From contig NZ_JAHCMB010000077.1 in the NCBI RefSeq assembly GCF_019904155.1, forward strand, positions 18,808-82,807: a stretch of 64,000 bases of DNA. The letters run 5' to 3'. The notes under the pieces were generated by a model. It did no database searches. It had not been told where the DNA came from and saw only the letters and a list, made by a program, of their open reading frames with translations. Below, in pieces: positions 55,461 through 64,000 of this stretch. The translations under genes and the position numbers were made by a program. Positions within the stretch are counted from its first letter, which is position 1. Each line of letters begins with the position of its first letter. Source of the stretch: Paenibacillus sinensis. GTDB taxonomy: Bacteria; Bacillota; Bacilli; Paenibacillales; Paenibacillaceae.

Positions 55461-56717
55461 TTACCGGGGCAGGCGGATGGCCGCGAACATCCGGGAAGCG
55501 ATGAGGCCGAGCACGATGCCAGCCGGAATGAAGCTGATCAGCCCCCACCAGCCGTATAGCGGTATGCAGACACACGCCGCCGATAGGACGGAAAAAGGCG
55601 AAATCAGCAGCGGCACCGCCAAAGTTCCCGCGTCTGCCTTCTGCCCTTTATCGAGCGGCAGCATGGCGATAAAATCATCCGCAGCGAACAGCTTCCAGAA
55701 AGACAGCAGCCAATACGCCATCAGAACGGTCAGCACAATGCAGATAATCCATTTCAGGAAGCTTGGCACCATCAGAATCGCAATGATGCTGACCCCGGTG
55801 AACTGCAAATACAGCTTGAGATGCCCGGGATTGCGGACAAAAGCCTTGATGGATGCGTCAGCCAGCCGGCTCTCTGGCGAATAGGTGCGCAGCAGCGGGC
55901 GCGACCGCCGGAAAATCCAGGGCTTGTGGCGGGTTGGCCGCGGCTTGTCGATAACGCCCCGCAGTAGAAGCCCCGCAATCTTCATTCGCTGCTTGAAATC
56001 CTCCCGCACATCGCCGAGGAAGGTGCCGGATAGCGACATCCGCGAACGGTAGGCCAGCACGGCACCGGCGGCATAGACGGCAGCGGCGAGCAGCAGCAGT
56101 CCGGTCGACGCGCTGAAAAGCCAGGCGAGGCGAATAAACAGGACGCTCGGCAGAGCAGCCGCCGTCAGCCACAGCCACCTGCGCCAGCCCGTCTTCCGCA
56201 CCCGCGCATGATGCTTGAGCAGCTTGACGCAGGCGCCGCAGCACAGGCTGAACGCGAGCAGAGCTAATGCCTGCGGGCCGCTGATGCCGTACCCGCGCAC
56301 CATAAAGGGCAGCAGCACGAGAAAGCCCGCCGCAAGCATCAGTCCTGTCACTGTCAGGCTGTACAGGATGCCGCCCCGCATAACCGTGCGCAGCCATTTC
56401 GGATGCTGGCGGAGGAACAGCAGATCCCCCTCATGAAGCAGCAGCACGATGCCGCCCTGCATCAGCAGGGCGAGGATGGCCGGGAACATGGCGTAGGGCA
56501 TGACCCCCACCCAACCCGGCAACGGATCATGCCAGAAGCCGTAGTAATAACGGCCGCCGAGCAGCGCTCCGGGAATCAGGATATAGAGCAGCACCGTCCA
56601 GTCCGCAGCCGTGCGGATTATGGCCATTTGCTCCTTCCAGTGATGGGTAAGCCGCAGCCGGAGCAGACTGCCCGGGGACGGCACGCGGAAGCCGTCCGAT
56701 TCGTATCGTTGGTTCAT
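55461..56717 (-). CDS. ecsB: ABC transporter permease EcsB
   Basis: A 418-residue EcsB-family permease with roughly ten membrane helices. The middle part (SRMSLSGTFLGDVREDFKQR) and the basic loop before PRPTRHKPW are typical. In Bacillus, Ecs affects secretion, sporulation and competence; the substrate is unknown. It follows ecsA by 17 bases. No ecsC is seen. Confidence 0.88.
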   Translation of the reverse strand: MNQRYESDGFRVPSPGSLLRLRLTHHWKEQMAIIRTAADWTVLLYILIPGALLGGRYYYGFWHDPLPGWVGVMPYAMFPAILALLMQGGIVLLLHEGDLLFLRQHPKWLRTVMRGGILYSLTVTGLMLAAGFLVLLPFMVRGYGISGPQALALLAFSLCCGACVKLLKHHARVRKTGWRRWLWLTAAALPSVLFIRLAWLFSASTGLLLLAAAVYAAGAVLAYRSRMSLSGTFLGDVREDFKQRMKIAGLLLRGVIDKPRPTRHKPWIFRRSRPLLRTYSPESRLADASIKAFVRNPGHLKLYLQFTGVSIIAILMVPSFLKWIICIVLTVLMAYWLLSFWKLFAADDFIAMLPLDKGQKADAGTLAVPLLISPFSVLSAACVCIPLYGWWGLISFIPAGIVLGLIASRMFAAIRLPR

Positions 56718-56734
56718 CTTCGCGCTCCTCCCGT

Positions 56735-57535
56735 CTAGGCCAGCGCGTCGAAGCAGTCGAACAGCGACGCCTCGGGCATCCCGGCTGTGGCGCGAATATC
56801 TTCGAGCGTGCCGGAGGCGGCGACCCGTCCCGCCGATACCAGCACGAACGAGTCGCAGATCTTCTCGGCCGTGTCCAGCACATGCGTTGACATCAGCACG
56901 CCGGCGCCGCGGCGGCGCTCCGCATCCAGGAGACGCAGGAAATCCTTCGTCGCCCGCGGATCGAGGCCTATGAACGGCTCGTCCACGATGTAGACATCGG
57001 GCTTCGCCAGAAAGCCGAGCAGCAGCATCATTTTCTGCTTCATGCCTTTGGAGAAGCCGGCCGGCAGATCATCGCGCACATTCTCCATGCCGAAGAGATG
57101 CAGCAGACGCTCCGCCTGTTCTTTAAAAGCTCCGTATTCCAGCCCGTGGGCTGCGGCGGACAAATCCAGATGCTCCCATAGCGTCAGATCCTCATAGAAA
57201 ATCGGCTGCTCGGGCACATAGGCATAGGTTCCGGCATCTCCACCGATGGACACCGATGCCTTGGCATATTTCAGCAGACCGAGCAGCGTCTTGATCGTCG
57301 TGCTCTTGCCCGCCCCGTTCGGGCCGATCAGGCCCAGCAGCTGGCCGCGCCGGACGGTGAACGAAATGTCAGCGATCCGTACATCGCCCTCTTCATAGCC
57401 GGCTTCCTGAATGGCTACGTCCAGCACGATATCCTCGCCCGAAGCGCTTGTATGGCCATCGGCGGACATCCTCGATTCGTTGCCTTTCTGTATCTCTGCT
57501 TCCTTCTCTTCCGCCCGCTCTTCCATATCTCTCAT
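56735..57535 (-). CDS. ecsA: ABC transporter ATP-binding protein EcsA
   Basis: A 266-residue ATPase. Walker A GPNGAGKST, signature FSKGMKQKM (a degenerate LSGGQ), Walker B YIVDEPFIGLD and a switch His in STHVLDTAE. The N-terminal 40 residues are a charged extension not seen in most EcsA proteins. GGAGA precedes the ATG. Confidence 0.9.
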   Translation of the reverse strand: MRDMEERAEEKEAEIQKGNESRMSADGHTSASGEDIVLDVAIQEAGYEEGDVRIADISFTVRRGQLLGLIGPNGAGKSTTIKTLLGLLKYAKASVSIGGDAGTYAYVPEQPIFYEDLTLWEHLDLSAAAHGLEYGAFKEQAERLLHLFGMENVRDDLPAGFSKGMKQKMMLLLGFLAKPDVYIVDEPFIGLDPRATKDFLRLLDAERRRGAGVLMSTHVLDTAEKICDSFVLVSAGRVAASGTLEDIRATAGMPEASLFDCFDALA

Positions 57536-57657
57536 TCTGTCTCCATCTCCCGAAACCGCACAGAAGCGGGGTCCCTCGTACAGGCTCCCCGCTGCTTATC
57601 GCGATTCATGCTTTTCCTTGCATTTTCCACCCTATCTTATCATGCGTCCGGAAGTTT

Positions 57658-58977
57658 TTACAGCAGGGAATGAGCGGCGGAGGAGCTATCCTGCGCTGCT
57701 ACCGCGACGGCGCTGTCACGGCGTTCGATATACCCGCGCAGCCCCAGAGCGAGCAGCCCGAGCAGTATCGCGGACAGGCCGGATACGATGAACGCAACCA
57801 CCGGCCCGGATGCCGTAACCAGCGCGCCGCCGGCGACCGGTCCCAGAATGACCGCCGCGCTGGTCAGGCTGTTCGCGGTGCCGAAGACGCGGCCGGTATA
57901 CGCCTCGGGCGTCCGTTTTTGCAGCATTGCTGAGAAAGGAACGAAGACGAAGCCAGCTCCGGCGCCGGCCAGGAGAAAGGCCGAGAACAGGGTGATATAG
58001 ATCAGCGTGCCGGGTGTGCCGTAAGCCGTAACAACCGCTGCGACAGCAAATACGAGGCCCATCAGCGCAGCGCCGCCGCCCATAAACACCAGCGGTCGGC
58101 GCGAGGCGCCGAGTTTGCCCGCTGCAAGCGCCGCGATCAGTGTGCCAAGACCGCTCGCTCCTACACACCAGCCAAGCAGATCGCCGCTGACACCGGGGAT
58201 AATTCTGAACAGCGTCACAACCTGGGAGTCGGCGATGTTGAGAACGAACAGAGCACTGACAAGCATGATAACGCCGCTCATTACAATGGGCATGCTGGCG
58301 ATCAGGCGGAGGCCCGCGGACAGCTCGCTGCGGAAGGATGCCGCATTCTTCCGGCTGGCATGCTCTCCGGCAGGGGCGGCCGCTCTCCGTTCGCGCGGCA
58401 GAAAGACCAGTATCGCGGCCGAGGCGAGGAAGGTGCCGGCATCGATCAGATAGCAGACGGATACGCCGAATGCCGCTACCAGGAGTCCGCCTGCGGCCGG
58501 GCCGATGATCTTGGTGATCTGCTCGATCGCAGAGCTGATGCTAACCGCACTGTCCATCTGCGAGGAGGAGACGAGTTCCTTCAGCTTGCCGCTTTTGGCC
58601 GGAGAGAAGACGACATCCATGGCTCCCTTCAGCAGCAGAAGCAAATAGACCTGAAACAGCGAATTCGCAAAAATCAGTGCACCCACAATGACCACACGGA
58701 TGAGGTCAGAACCGATCATCAGCGCCTTGCGGTTCATTCGGTCAGCAGCCAGCCCGGCGAGCGGACCGCCGAGCAGCATGGGAACGGCCATACAGAGGGA
58801 GACAGCGGCGATCTCCCAGGGAGTCGCATGCCATTTCAATCCCACCATGGTCAGCAAGGCCAGCACATACAGCCAATCTCCGATGTTTGATACAAGCTGC
58901 GCGGCTAGAAGCCGCATCAGAGGCCGGTTAGCCGTCAGCCTGGGACCAGAGCTCTTCATTGTGTTTACAGTAGACAT
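57658..58977 (-). CDS. MFS transporter
   Basis: A 439-residue 12-helix transporter of the MFS_3 type with the motif GPLAGLAADRMNRK between helices 2 and 3. It resembles macrolide- or siderophore-type exporters, without proof of substrate. GGAG lies nine bases before the ATG. Divergent from the marR gene at 59292, with palindromes between, so a local regulator is plausible. Confidence 0.86.
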   Translation of the reverse strand: MSTVNTMKSSGPRLTANRPLMRLLAAQLVSNIGDWLYVLALLTMVGLKWHATPWEIAAVSLCMAVPMLLGGPLAGLAADRMNRKALMIGSDLIRVVIVGALIFANSLFQVYLLLLLKGAMDVVFSPAKSGKLKELVSSSQMDSAVSISSAIEQITKIIGPAAGGLLVAAFGVSVCYLIDAGTFLASAAILVFLPRERRAAAPAGEHASRKNAASFRSELSAGLRLIASMPIVMSGVIMLVSALFVLNIADSQVVTLFRIIPGVSGDLLGWCVGASGLGTLIAALAAGKLGASRRPLVFMGGGAALMGLVFAVAAVVTAYGTPGTLIYITLFSAFLLAGAGAGFVFVPFSAMLQKRTPEAYTGRVFGTANSLTSAAVILGPVAGGALVTASGPVVAFIVSGLSAILLGLLALGLRGYIERRDSAVAVAAQDSSSAAHSLL

Positions 58978-59291
58978 TCACGTTCACTCCATTCTTCCGT
59001 TTGGTTTTCGTACCTTTATCTTAAGACGGAAGAGTGAATGAACCATCGGCCTCCGGGATGGAAGCTCGCGTTCCCCGGGTCTGATTTTTGCCTCAGTCCG
59101 GGGATGTAAAGCATTTTGATTTTTAATAATTAAAAGTTGCTCATTGTGACAAATCACATGTTTTTCGAAAGTTTTTTAACGTATTGTATAAATAAATACA
59201 GGTACTGTAAAGGTGACCGTGCTCTCAGGTTGAAGTGTTGTTAACCCTGCGGGCGGCCCGCGTTAGAATAAATTAAAAGGGTGAGAGATGC
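58978..59291. promoter_or_regulatory. divergent control region MFS/marR
   Basis: About 310 bases. Contains the palindromes TTTTAATAATTAAAA (59121-59135) and TGTGA-N4-TCACA (59145-59158), and a probable -10 (TATAAA, near 59188) for the plus-strand marR gene. These are candidate MarR sites controlling both directions. Confidence 0.45.
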
Positions 59292-59759
59292 ATGATACAA
59301 TCCTATGAACGCGATACCCAGCTGACGCTGCATTTGTATCGGGTGTTCGCCAAATCTTTCAAGAGCATCAATGAGCATGCCGTCATTGGAAGCAAGATCG
59401 AGGGATTCAATCCTACGGCCTTTGCTGTAATGGAAGTTCTCTATTATAAAGGGCCGCAGCCGATTCAACAGATCGGCGCCAAGCTGCTGCTCCAGAGCGG
59501 CAATGTCACGTACGTGATCGACAAGCTGGAGGAGCGCGGCTACCTGCAGCGCAAGCCCTGCGCCAGCGACCGTCGCGTGATCTTCGCGGAGCTTACGCCG
59601 GAAGGCGAGCAGCTGATGAACGATATGTATCCGAAGTACTCGGAGCGCATTCATCTCGCTTTCAGCGGCTTGAATGACGAGGAGAAGGAGCAGATGATTA
59701 CACTGCTGAAGAAGATGGGCCTTCAGGCCGAGAAGCTGTCTCCGCTTCCCCGGAAATAG
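59292..59759 (+). CDS. MarR family transcriptional regulator
   Basis: A 155-residue winged-helix regulator: GPQPIQQIGAKLLLQSGNVT recognition helix, wing CASDRRVIFAELTPEG. A single Cys sits in the wing, not the N-terminal redox Cys of OhrR. GGTGAGAG precedes the ATG. A terminator at 59808-59843 separates it from the monooxygenase gene. It may act on the divergent MFS gene. Confidence 0.9.
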   Translation: MIQSYERDTQLTLHLYRVFAKSFKSINEHAVIGSKIEGFNPTAFAVMEVLYYKGPQPIQQIGAKLLLQSGNVTYVIDKLEERGYLQRKPCASDRRVIFAELTPEGEQLMNDMYPKYSERIHLAFSGLNDEEKEQMITLLKKMGLQAEKLSPLPRK

Positions 59760-59807
59760 ACTTAAGCTTGGCGAACATCTTCTTGCCCGCCCTAGCCGTA
59801 CAACAAC

Positions 59808-59848
59808 AACGCACGGAAATCCGCTCAAGGATTGCCGTGCGTTTCTTT
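59808..59848 (+). terminator. terminator of marR gene
   Basis: AACGCACGG.AATCC and GGATT.CCGTGCGTT (59808-59822, 59829-59843) followed by a T-rich tail. Confidence 0.85.
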
Positions 59849-59943
59849 TTGATGTCCAGCCATTTGAAGAATCCGAACATTCACTCTATGATGGATATCA
59901 AGTGCCCAATCCCAGATACACTAGGTGGAAAGGAGAAACTAGA

Positions 59944-60246
59944 TTGGACAAATTGAGTTTATATACAAAATTCACCACTCATGAAGGTCAACGCGACACA
60001 CTTGCTCAGATGCTGTTGGAAGCCGCAAGCGGCATGGAAGACGTTCACGGCTGCGTTTTGTATGTGGTTAACCTTCCCGAGAACGACGCGAGCAGCGTGT
60101 GGGTGACCGAAATCTGGAGTGATGCGTCAGCTCATCAAGCCTCATTATCGCTGGAGGAGTCCAAGAGACTCATCCAGAAGGCAAGACCGCTCATTGCGGG
60201 TATCGAACAAACTAAGCTCCGTCCGCTCGGCGGAAAGGGCATTTAA
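59944..60246 (+). CDS. antibiotic-biosynthesis-monooxygenase-fold protein
   Basis: A 100-residue dimeric alpha/beta-barrel (ABM, YgiN-like) protein: N-terminal YTKFTTHEGQRDTLAQMLLE, ending KLRPLGGKG. Members are quinol monooxygenases or heme/AI-2-related. TTG at 59944 is the start, with AAAGGAG eight bases upstream; no ATG in frame has a site. Convergent with the next MFS gene. Confidence 0.85.
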   Translation: MDKLSLYTKFTTHEGQRDTLAQMLLEAASGMEDVHGCVLYVVNLPENDASSVWVTEIWSDASAHQASLSLEESKRLIQKARPLIAGIEQTKLRPLGGKGI

Positions 60247-60315
60247 CTCTATTAAAAATAAACGGGCTTGATATTTAACCAACCGAGTGAAGCGGGCGCG
60301 TCAGTCGCCTCGGCT

Positions 60316-61821
60316 TCAGGCAGACAGCTTGTCTCCCTCCTGCTCCTGCGACGGGACGCCGGTGTGCAGCCCCCAGGAAACGAGAAGAGACAGCGCCGAT
60401 ATGGCCGCCATCATTAGAAAGAGCGAATGCAAACCGCCCTCAAGTGCCGTCCGCAGAATGCCGTTTACGCTGCCGGTAGAAGCAGCTCCCTCCCCACCGT
60501 TCAGCAGCTTGTTGACGTCCTCGGCGCTCACGCCAGCCGAAGCGGAATTTTCCAGCAGCCGGGCGATTCGCAGGTTCAGCCATGAGCCGAACACGGCGAC
60601 GCCTACCGTCTGGCCCAGCGAACGGGTGAAGGTGTTCAACGCTGTGGACGCCCCTCTCATCTCGCGGCCGACCGAGGACTGGGCGATGATGGTGAACACC
60701 GTCGAGCAGTAGCCGAAGCCGACGCCGCACAGCAGCGTTAGCAGGAGCAGCCAGAGCTTCGGCGTCCCCTGGCTCAGCAGGGCAAGTCCGGCGGCGCCCG
60801 CCACGATCAGCGCAAGCCCCAGCATCGCCGTCCGGCGCGAGCCCGCTCGCAGAATCATGCGTCCGCCCGCCACGGAGCCGAACATCCAGCCGACCGACAT
60901 CGGCGCCAGCAGCAGACCGGAAAGCGCTGCGCTTCCCCCATCGACACCCTGCACCCACAGTGGCACGTAGGTGGACAACCCGATAATCAGCGTGCTGACG
61001 AGAAGATTGGCCCCGGTCGAGTACGCGATATTGCGCACCCGGAACAGGTTCAAGGGCAGCATCGGCTCCGGAACGCGACGTTCCACCGCCAGGAATAAGG
61101 TGAGCAGTACTGCGGCTCCCGCAATCGCAGCGATAATGAGCGGCGAGCTCCAAGGGTAGGTCTGGCCTCCCGTGGAAAGAGCGAACAGCAGCGCGCTCAT
61201 GCCTACTGCGAACAGCAGCACACCCCAGCCGTCGATCTGCGTCTTGCGGCGTACGTTCTTCTCTTTCAGGAATCGGGCGATGAAGAGAATCGCCAGGAGG
61301 CCGAACGGCAGATTGAAGACGAATACCCACCGCCAGCTTAGGTACTCAACCACATAGCCGCCAAGCAGCGGCCCGACCAGCGAGGAGATGCCCCAGACCG
61401 AGCTCAGCAAGCCCTGGGTCTTGGCCCGCTCTTCAATGCTGTATGTGTCGCCGATGATGGTGAACGTCATGGGAATGAGCGCGCCCGCCCCGATTCCCTG
61501 GAGCGCACGGAACGCCACCAGCTGCTCCATGCTGCCGGACAGGCCGCAGAGCAGAGAGCCCGTCAGGAAGACGGCTGTACCCCCGAGAAATACAGGCTTC
61601 CGGCCGAATAAATCGCTGACCTTGCCGAAGATCGGGGTCGTTACCGCCATGGCAAGCAGGTAGGCGGTAAAGATCCAGCTGAGCCACTGCATGCCTTCGA
61701 AGTCCCCGACGATTGCGGGTCCCGCCGGCCCCGTAACCGTTCCTTCGATCGCGGCCAGAAAAGTGGCGAGCAGCACACCGGTCAGGATGAGGCTGCGTTC
61801 CGTCATTTTTGGTAATTTCAT
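60316..61821 (-). CDS. DHA2 family MDR efflux transporter
   Basis: A 501-residue, 14-helix transporter (EmrB/QacA group). Loop motif GKVSDLFGRKPVF; motif C in SSLVGPLLGGYVVEYLSWRW. No regulator adjacent on its own strand. AAGGA precedes the ATG. Drug spectrum unknown. Confidence 0.9.
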   Translation of the reverse strand: MKLPKMTERSLILTGVLLATFLAAIEGTVTGPAGPAIVGDFEGMQWLSWIFTAYLLAMAVTTPIFGKVSDLFGRKPVFLGGTAVFLTGSLLCGLSGSMEQLVAFRALQGIGAGALIPMTFTIIGDTYSIEERAKTQGLLSSVWGISSLVGPLLGGYVVEYLSWRWVFVFNLPFGLLAILFIARFLKEKNVRRKTQIDGWGVLLFAVGMSALLFALSTGGQTYPWSSPLIIAAIAGAAVLLTLFLAVERRVPEPMLPLNLFRVRNIAYSTGANLLVSTLIIGLSTYVPLWVQGVDGGSAALSGLLLAPMSVGWMFGSVAGGRMILRAGSRRTAMLGLALIVAGAAGLALLSQGTPKLWLLLLTLLCGVGFGYCSTVFTIIAQSSVGREMRGASTALNTFTRSLGQTVGVAVFGSWLNLRIARLLENSASAGVSAEDVNKLLNGGEGAASTGSVNGILRTALEGGLHSLFLMMAAISALSLLVSWGLHTGVPSQEQEGDKLSA

Positions 61822-61882
61822 GAAATCGTAATCCTTCTCTCTCTATCAATATCATAGGTGCATGGATGCTAGCGGCAGCAGC

Positions 61883-62458
61883 CTATCCTTTCAGGCCATC
61901 GTCCTCCCGCCATCCCCGTTGCAGGAGCGCATACATATCCACGTCGGCATATCCTTCGGGGGTATGCCGGTATTCCCGCAGCGTGCCCTCGCGCCGGAAG
62001 CCGAGCGACGACATCAGCCGTCCAGCCCGGATGTTGCCCGGCTGGCACAGTGCTTCGATCCGGTTCAGCCCCATTTCGCGGAAGCCGTATCCCAGAATCA
62101 GCGCGAGGGCTTCGCGCATATATCCCCGGCCTCGAAATGAGGGGGTCAGCTCACAGCCGATCTCGCCACGGAAAGCTCCAGTCAGCTGCCATTGATTATA
62201 ACCGCAGCTGCCGATGACTTCACCTCCGTGCAGCGTAACGCTCCACCGCAGACTCTCCTGCACGGCCTCCATCTCCAGAAGGACGCCGATCATCGCCTCC
62301 GCTTCCCCTACCGATCCGGGAGGTGCAATTCCGAGCCAGTGTGCGGTTTCCGAATCACTCCAGCAGCGGAGAAGAGAATCGGCGTCCTCACGCCGCAGAG
62401 CGCGCAGCACAAGCCGGCGACCCGTCAGTATTGGCGCCATCCCAATGGTCATCTCCAT
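61883..62458 (-). CDS. GNAT acetyltransferase, RimJ/RimL type
   Basis: A 191-residue enzyme with GRRLVLRALRREDADSLLR at the N-terminus and the acetyl-CoA motif FRGRGYMREALALILGYGF; NIRAGRLMSSLGFRREGTLR is the typical C-terminal block. The acceptor is unknown. GGAGGGA precedes the ATG. Confidence 0.9.
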   Translation of the reverse strand: MEMTIGMAPILTGRRLVLRALRREDADSLLRCWSDSETAHWLGIAPPGSVGEAEAMIGVLLEMEAVQESLRWSVTLHGGEVIGSCGYNQWQLTGAFRGEIGCELTPSFRGRGYMREALALILGYGFREMGLNRIEALCQPGNIRAGRLMSSLGFRREGTLREYRHTPEGYADVDMYALLQRGWREDDGLKG

Positions 62459-62611
62459 GAGAGTCCCTCCTTTTTTCCAACTTATCCATTATACTGCACC
62501 TTGACTCACAAAAATAGCGTCCGAGAAGACCGGCAACCGCCGGGTCCCTTCAGACGCCATCGCTATCCATTCTATGCATACGTACCGGACTAGGCGAAAT
62601 CCCCGCCCGCG

Positions 62612-62911
62612 TTACTCCACTTTGACCGCAGCCTTGGCCGGCTTGAGAACCTCGCTGCACAACAGCTCGAGCTTGGCCCGGATCTCCTTGAACTCCTCGA
62701 TTCCCGTGCCCGTAATGCTGTACTCCTCGCCATGGGCGGTCAGAAAGTTGTCCTGTGTCAGCCGTTCCAGCTCCTGCTTGACTTCCCGCTCGCCTATACG
62801 ATAGCCGAATCCCTCAAGCTCATTCTGCATATCCGTCACCGTCAGGTTCCTTTCGCGGGCGTTATAGAGCATGTGAATTCCAATAAACATGTTCTGAACA
62901 TCGGCGCGCAT
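62612..62911 (-). CDS. small winged-helix-like protein
   Basis: A 99-residue protein starting MRADVQNMFIGIHML. Helix-turn-helix-like stretch NLTVTDMQNELEGFGYRIGE and a wing-like FLTAHGEEYSITGTG suggest a DNA-binding fold, but the family is not recognised. GAAGGAG six bases before the ATG at 62911 decides the start. Monocistronic. Confidence 0.7.
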   Translation of the reverse strand: MRADVQNMFIGIHMLYNARERNLTVTDMQNELEGFGYRIGEREVKQELERLTQDNFLTAHGEEYSITGTGIEEFKEIRAKLELLCSEVLKPAKAAVKVE

Positions 62912-63055
62912 TATACACTCCTTCCGGCCATTTAAGCCAGTCATTCGTTAGGGATATTCATGAAGTAATTACCCTGTGTCCGGAGGCGGGAAACACAATG
63001 CCTACCCGGAAACAGAACACATTTGAACTATTGTTTGACAAAACAATCCGGGGGC

Positions 63056-63085
63056 TTGACGGCTGCTCAAAGGCTGTACTATGTT
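63056..63085 (+). promoter_or_regulatory. promoter of GAF protein gene
   Basis: TTGACG (63056-63061), 18-bp spacer, TATGTT (63080-63085). A perfect palindrome TTGTTT GACA AAACAA (63031-63046) lies just upstream. Confidence 0.6.
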
Positions 63086-63143
63086 GATTATTACAACCAC
63101 TTTACGAAAGAGACAGACTTTTCCCACAGAAAGGTGATGCATC

Positions 63144-63623
63144 ATGTTTCAGGCCATGCCCTATGACGGAACGCGCAGCGACCGGTTCGCCTCCGTTCTC
63201 TCCCAACTGGAGGCGTTAATCCAAGATGAACCGAACGCGATCGCCAACCTGGCGAATGCTTCGGCGCTGCTTAAATTTTCAATGGCGGATACGAATTGGG
63301 CGGGCTTCTACCTGTTCGACGGCACCGAGCTTGTACTGGGGCCGTTTCAGGGGCTGCCAGCCTGTATCCGCATCCCGCTCGGCCGCGGTGTCTGCGGCAC
63401 AGCCGCGCAGGAACGCCGGACGCTAGTCGTGGACGATGTGCATGCCTTCCCGGGGCATATTGCTTGCGACGCTGCATCCAACAGTGAAATTGTCGTGCCT
63501 CTGGTCAAAGAAGGCCGGCTGCTTGGCGTCATGGACATCGACAGCCCGCTGAAGCACCGGTTTGACGACGAAGAACGGCGTTTCCTGGAACGCTTCGCTT
63601 CTGTTGTGCTCGACGTGCTGTAA
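63144..63623 (+). CDS. free methionine-(R)-sulfoxide reductase, GAF domain
   Basis: A 159-residue single-GAF-domain enzyme (fRMsr, YtsP-like) reducing free Met-R-sulfoxide. The three cysteines used in the family are seen in LPACIRI, GRGVCGTAA and HIACDAASNSEIV. AGAAAGGTGATG precedes the ATG. A bidirectional terminator follows. Confidence 0.93.
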   Translation: MFQAMPYDGTRSDRFASVLSQLEALIQDEPNAIANLANASALLKFSMADTNWAGFYLFDGTELVLGPFQGLPACIRIPLGRGVCGTAAQERRTLVVDDVHAFPGHIACDAASNSEIVVPLVKEGRLLGVMDIDSPLKHRFDDEERRFLERFASVVLDVL

Positions 63624-63665
63624 TCCGTCCTTTATCCCTTATATTCATATTTCTCAATCAAACGC

Positions 63666-63702
63666 CAAACGGCTGTGCTCCTCTATGGAGTACAGCCGTT
63701 TG
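63666..63702. terminator. bidirectional terminator GAF gene/glgP
   Basis: CAAACGGCTGTGCTCC (63666-63681) pairs with GGAGTACAGCCGTTTG (63687-63702), one mismatch, between convergent genes. Confidence 0.8.
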
Positions 63703-63733
63703 ATGTGTACCGGACTTTAGGGAACCGGCCAGG

Positions 63734-64000
63734 TTAATCCAGCGGGACCGGCCGGATGTTCCAGATTTCAGACGCATAGCGGCTGATCGTATTGTCGCTG
63801 GAGAACTTGCCGGAATGGGCGATGTTGATAATCGACTTCTTCAGCCATTCGCTGCGGTTGCGGTAAGCCCGGTCAATCTCGACATGCGTCTCGACATAGC
63901 TCGGGAAGTCCTTCAGCACGAAGAATTCGTCGTTGTTGTCGAGCAGCGAGCGGTAAATATTCTCGAAATCCTGGTGGAAACAGCAGATTGGCCCCGGTGT
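63734..64000 (-). CDS. glgP: glycogen phosphorylase, C-terminal part
   Basis: The window holds the last 88 residues. FFVLKDFPSYVETH and WLKKSIINIAHSGKFSSDNT, then YASEIWNIRPV, are the classic C-terminus of glycogen/maltodextrin phosphorylases, with Lys-rich phosphate-binding residues upstream of this part. The gene continues beyond 64000. It degrades glycogen to glucose-1-phosphate with PLP. Confidence 0.93.
   Translation of the reverse strand, partial: TPGPICCFHQDFENIYRSLLDNNDEFFVLKDFPSYVETHVEIDRAYRNRSEWLKKSIINIAHSGKFSSDNTISRYASEIWNIRPVPLD

Overview
The window looks like a chromosome segment of a GC-rich endospore-forming Firmicute, most likely Paenibacillus or a close relative. The basis is protein resemblance: bacilliredoxin, an EcsAB-type ABC transporter, a YneF-like protein, a sporulation-type sensor kinase, an LCP protein, a tandem activase protein and a DUF58/transglutaminase/guaA block. 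No rRNA, tRNA or CRISPR array was found. Almost all of the sequence is ordinary core and accessory metabolism. The more interesting signals lie in control regions and small elements.

Layout. 1-935: AT-richer DNA with an unknown small gene and a broken recombinase-like gene, ending exactly at the 3' end of guaA, so it reads as the edge of an integrated island. 936-7000: guaA, a tiny holin-like (type I) toxin gene, a transglutaminase-core membrane protein and a DUF58 protein. 7084-12700: polysaccharide deacetylase, DedA protein, an MFS transporter, and a marR-efflux operon with a palindromic operator on its promoter. 12700-14411: AT-richer stretch with a class C beta-lactamase-like serine hydrolase. 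14511-22092: a 1448-residue tandem 2-hydroxyacyl-CoA dehydratase activase, bcp, an LCP cell-wall ligase and hemL. 22360-25459: deformylase, SGNH hydrolase and a TagO/WecA-type transferase. 25726-31464 (minus strand): operon fabI-suhB-small protein, and operon amidase-ddl-small protein-uvsE. 31761-36494: aconitase, a lipoprotein and an IclR regulator. 36530-44819: tandem 65-bp repeats, alpha/beta hydrolase, an N-extended superoxide dismutase, a decayed segment with a tetR pseudogene, folE, yneF, queG, lepB, a GNAT gene and sodA. 44912-51988: ilvD and a divergent gntR, mutY, acpS, hydrolase, nadE and bacilliredoxin. 52120-64000: histidine kinase, HI0933-type flavoprotein, ecsAB, MFS, marR, monooxygenase, MFS, GNAT, a small winged-helix-like protein, a GAF-type methionine sulfoxide reductase and the 3' end of glgP.

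How the parts fit. The clearest regulatory prediction is a 17-bp palindrome found in the acnA leader (31730-31746) and, with one base changed, over the -10 box of the IclR gene (36513-36529). It implies that this IclR-family protein controls aconitase and itself. A second local circuit is a 13-bp motif shared by the two divergent promoters of ilvD and its neighbouring gntR. Envelope functions recur throughout (deacetylase, LCP, TagO, Ddl, deformylase, FabI, LepB, SGNH). Redox defence recurs too (two SODs, Bcp, bacilliredoxin, free-Met-sulfoxide reductase).
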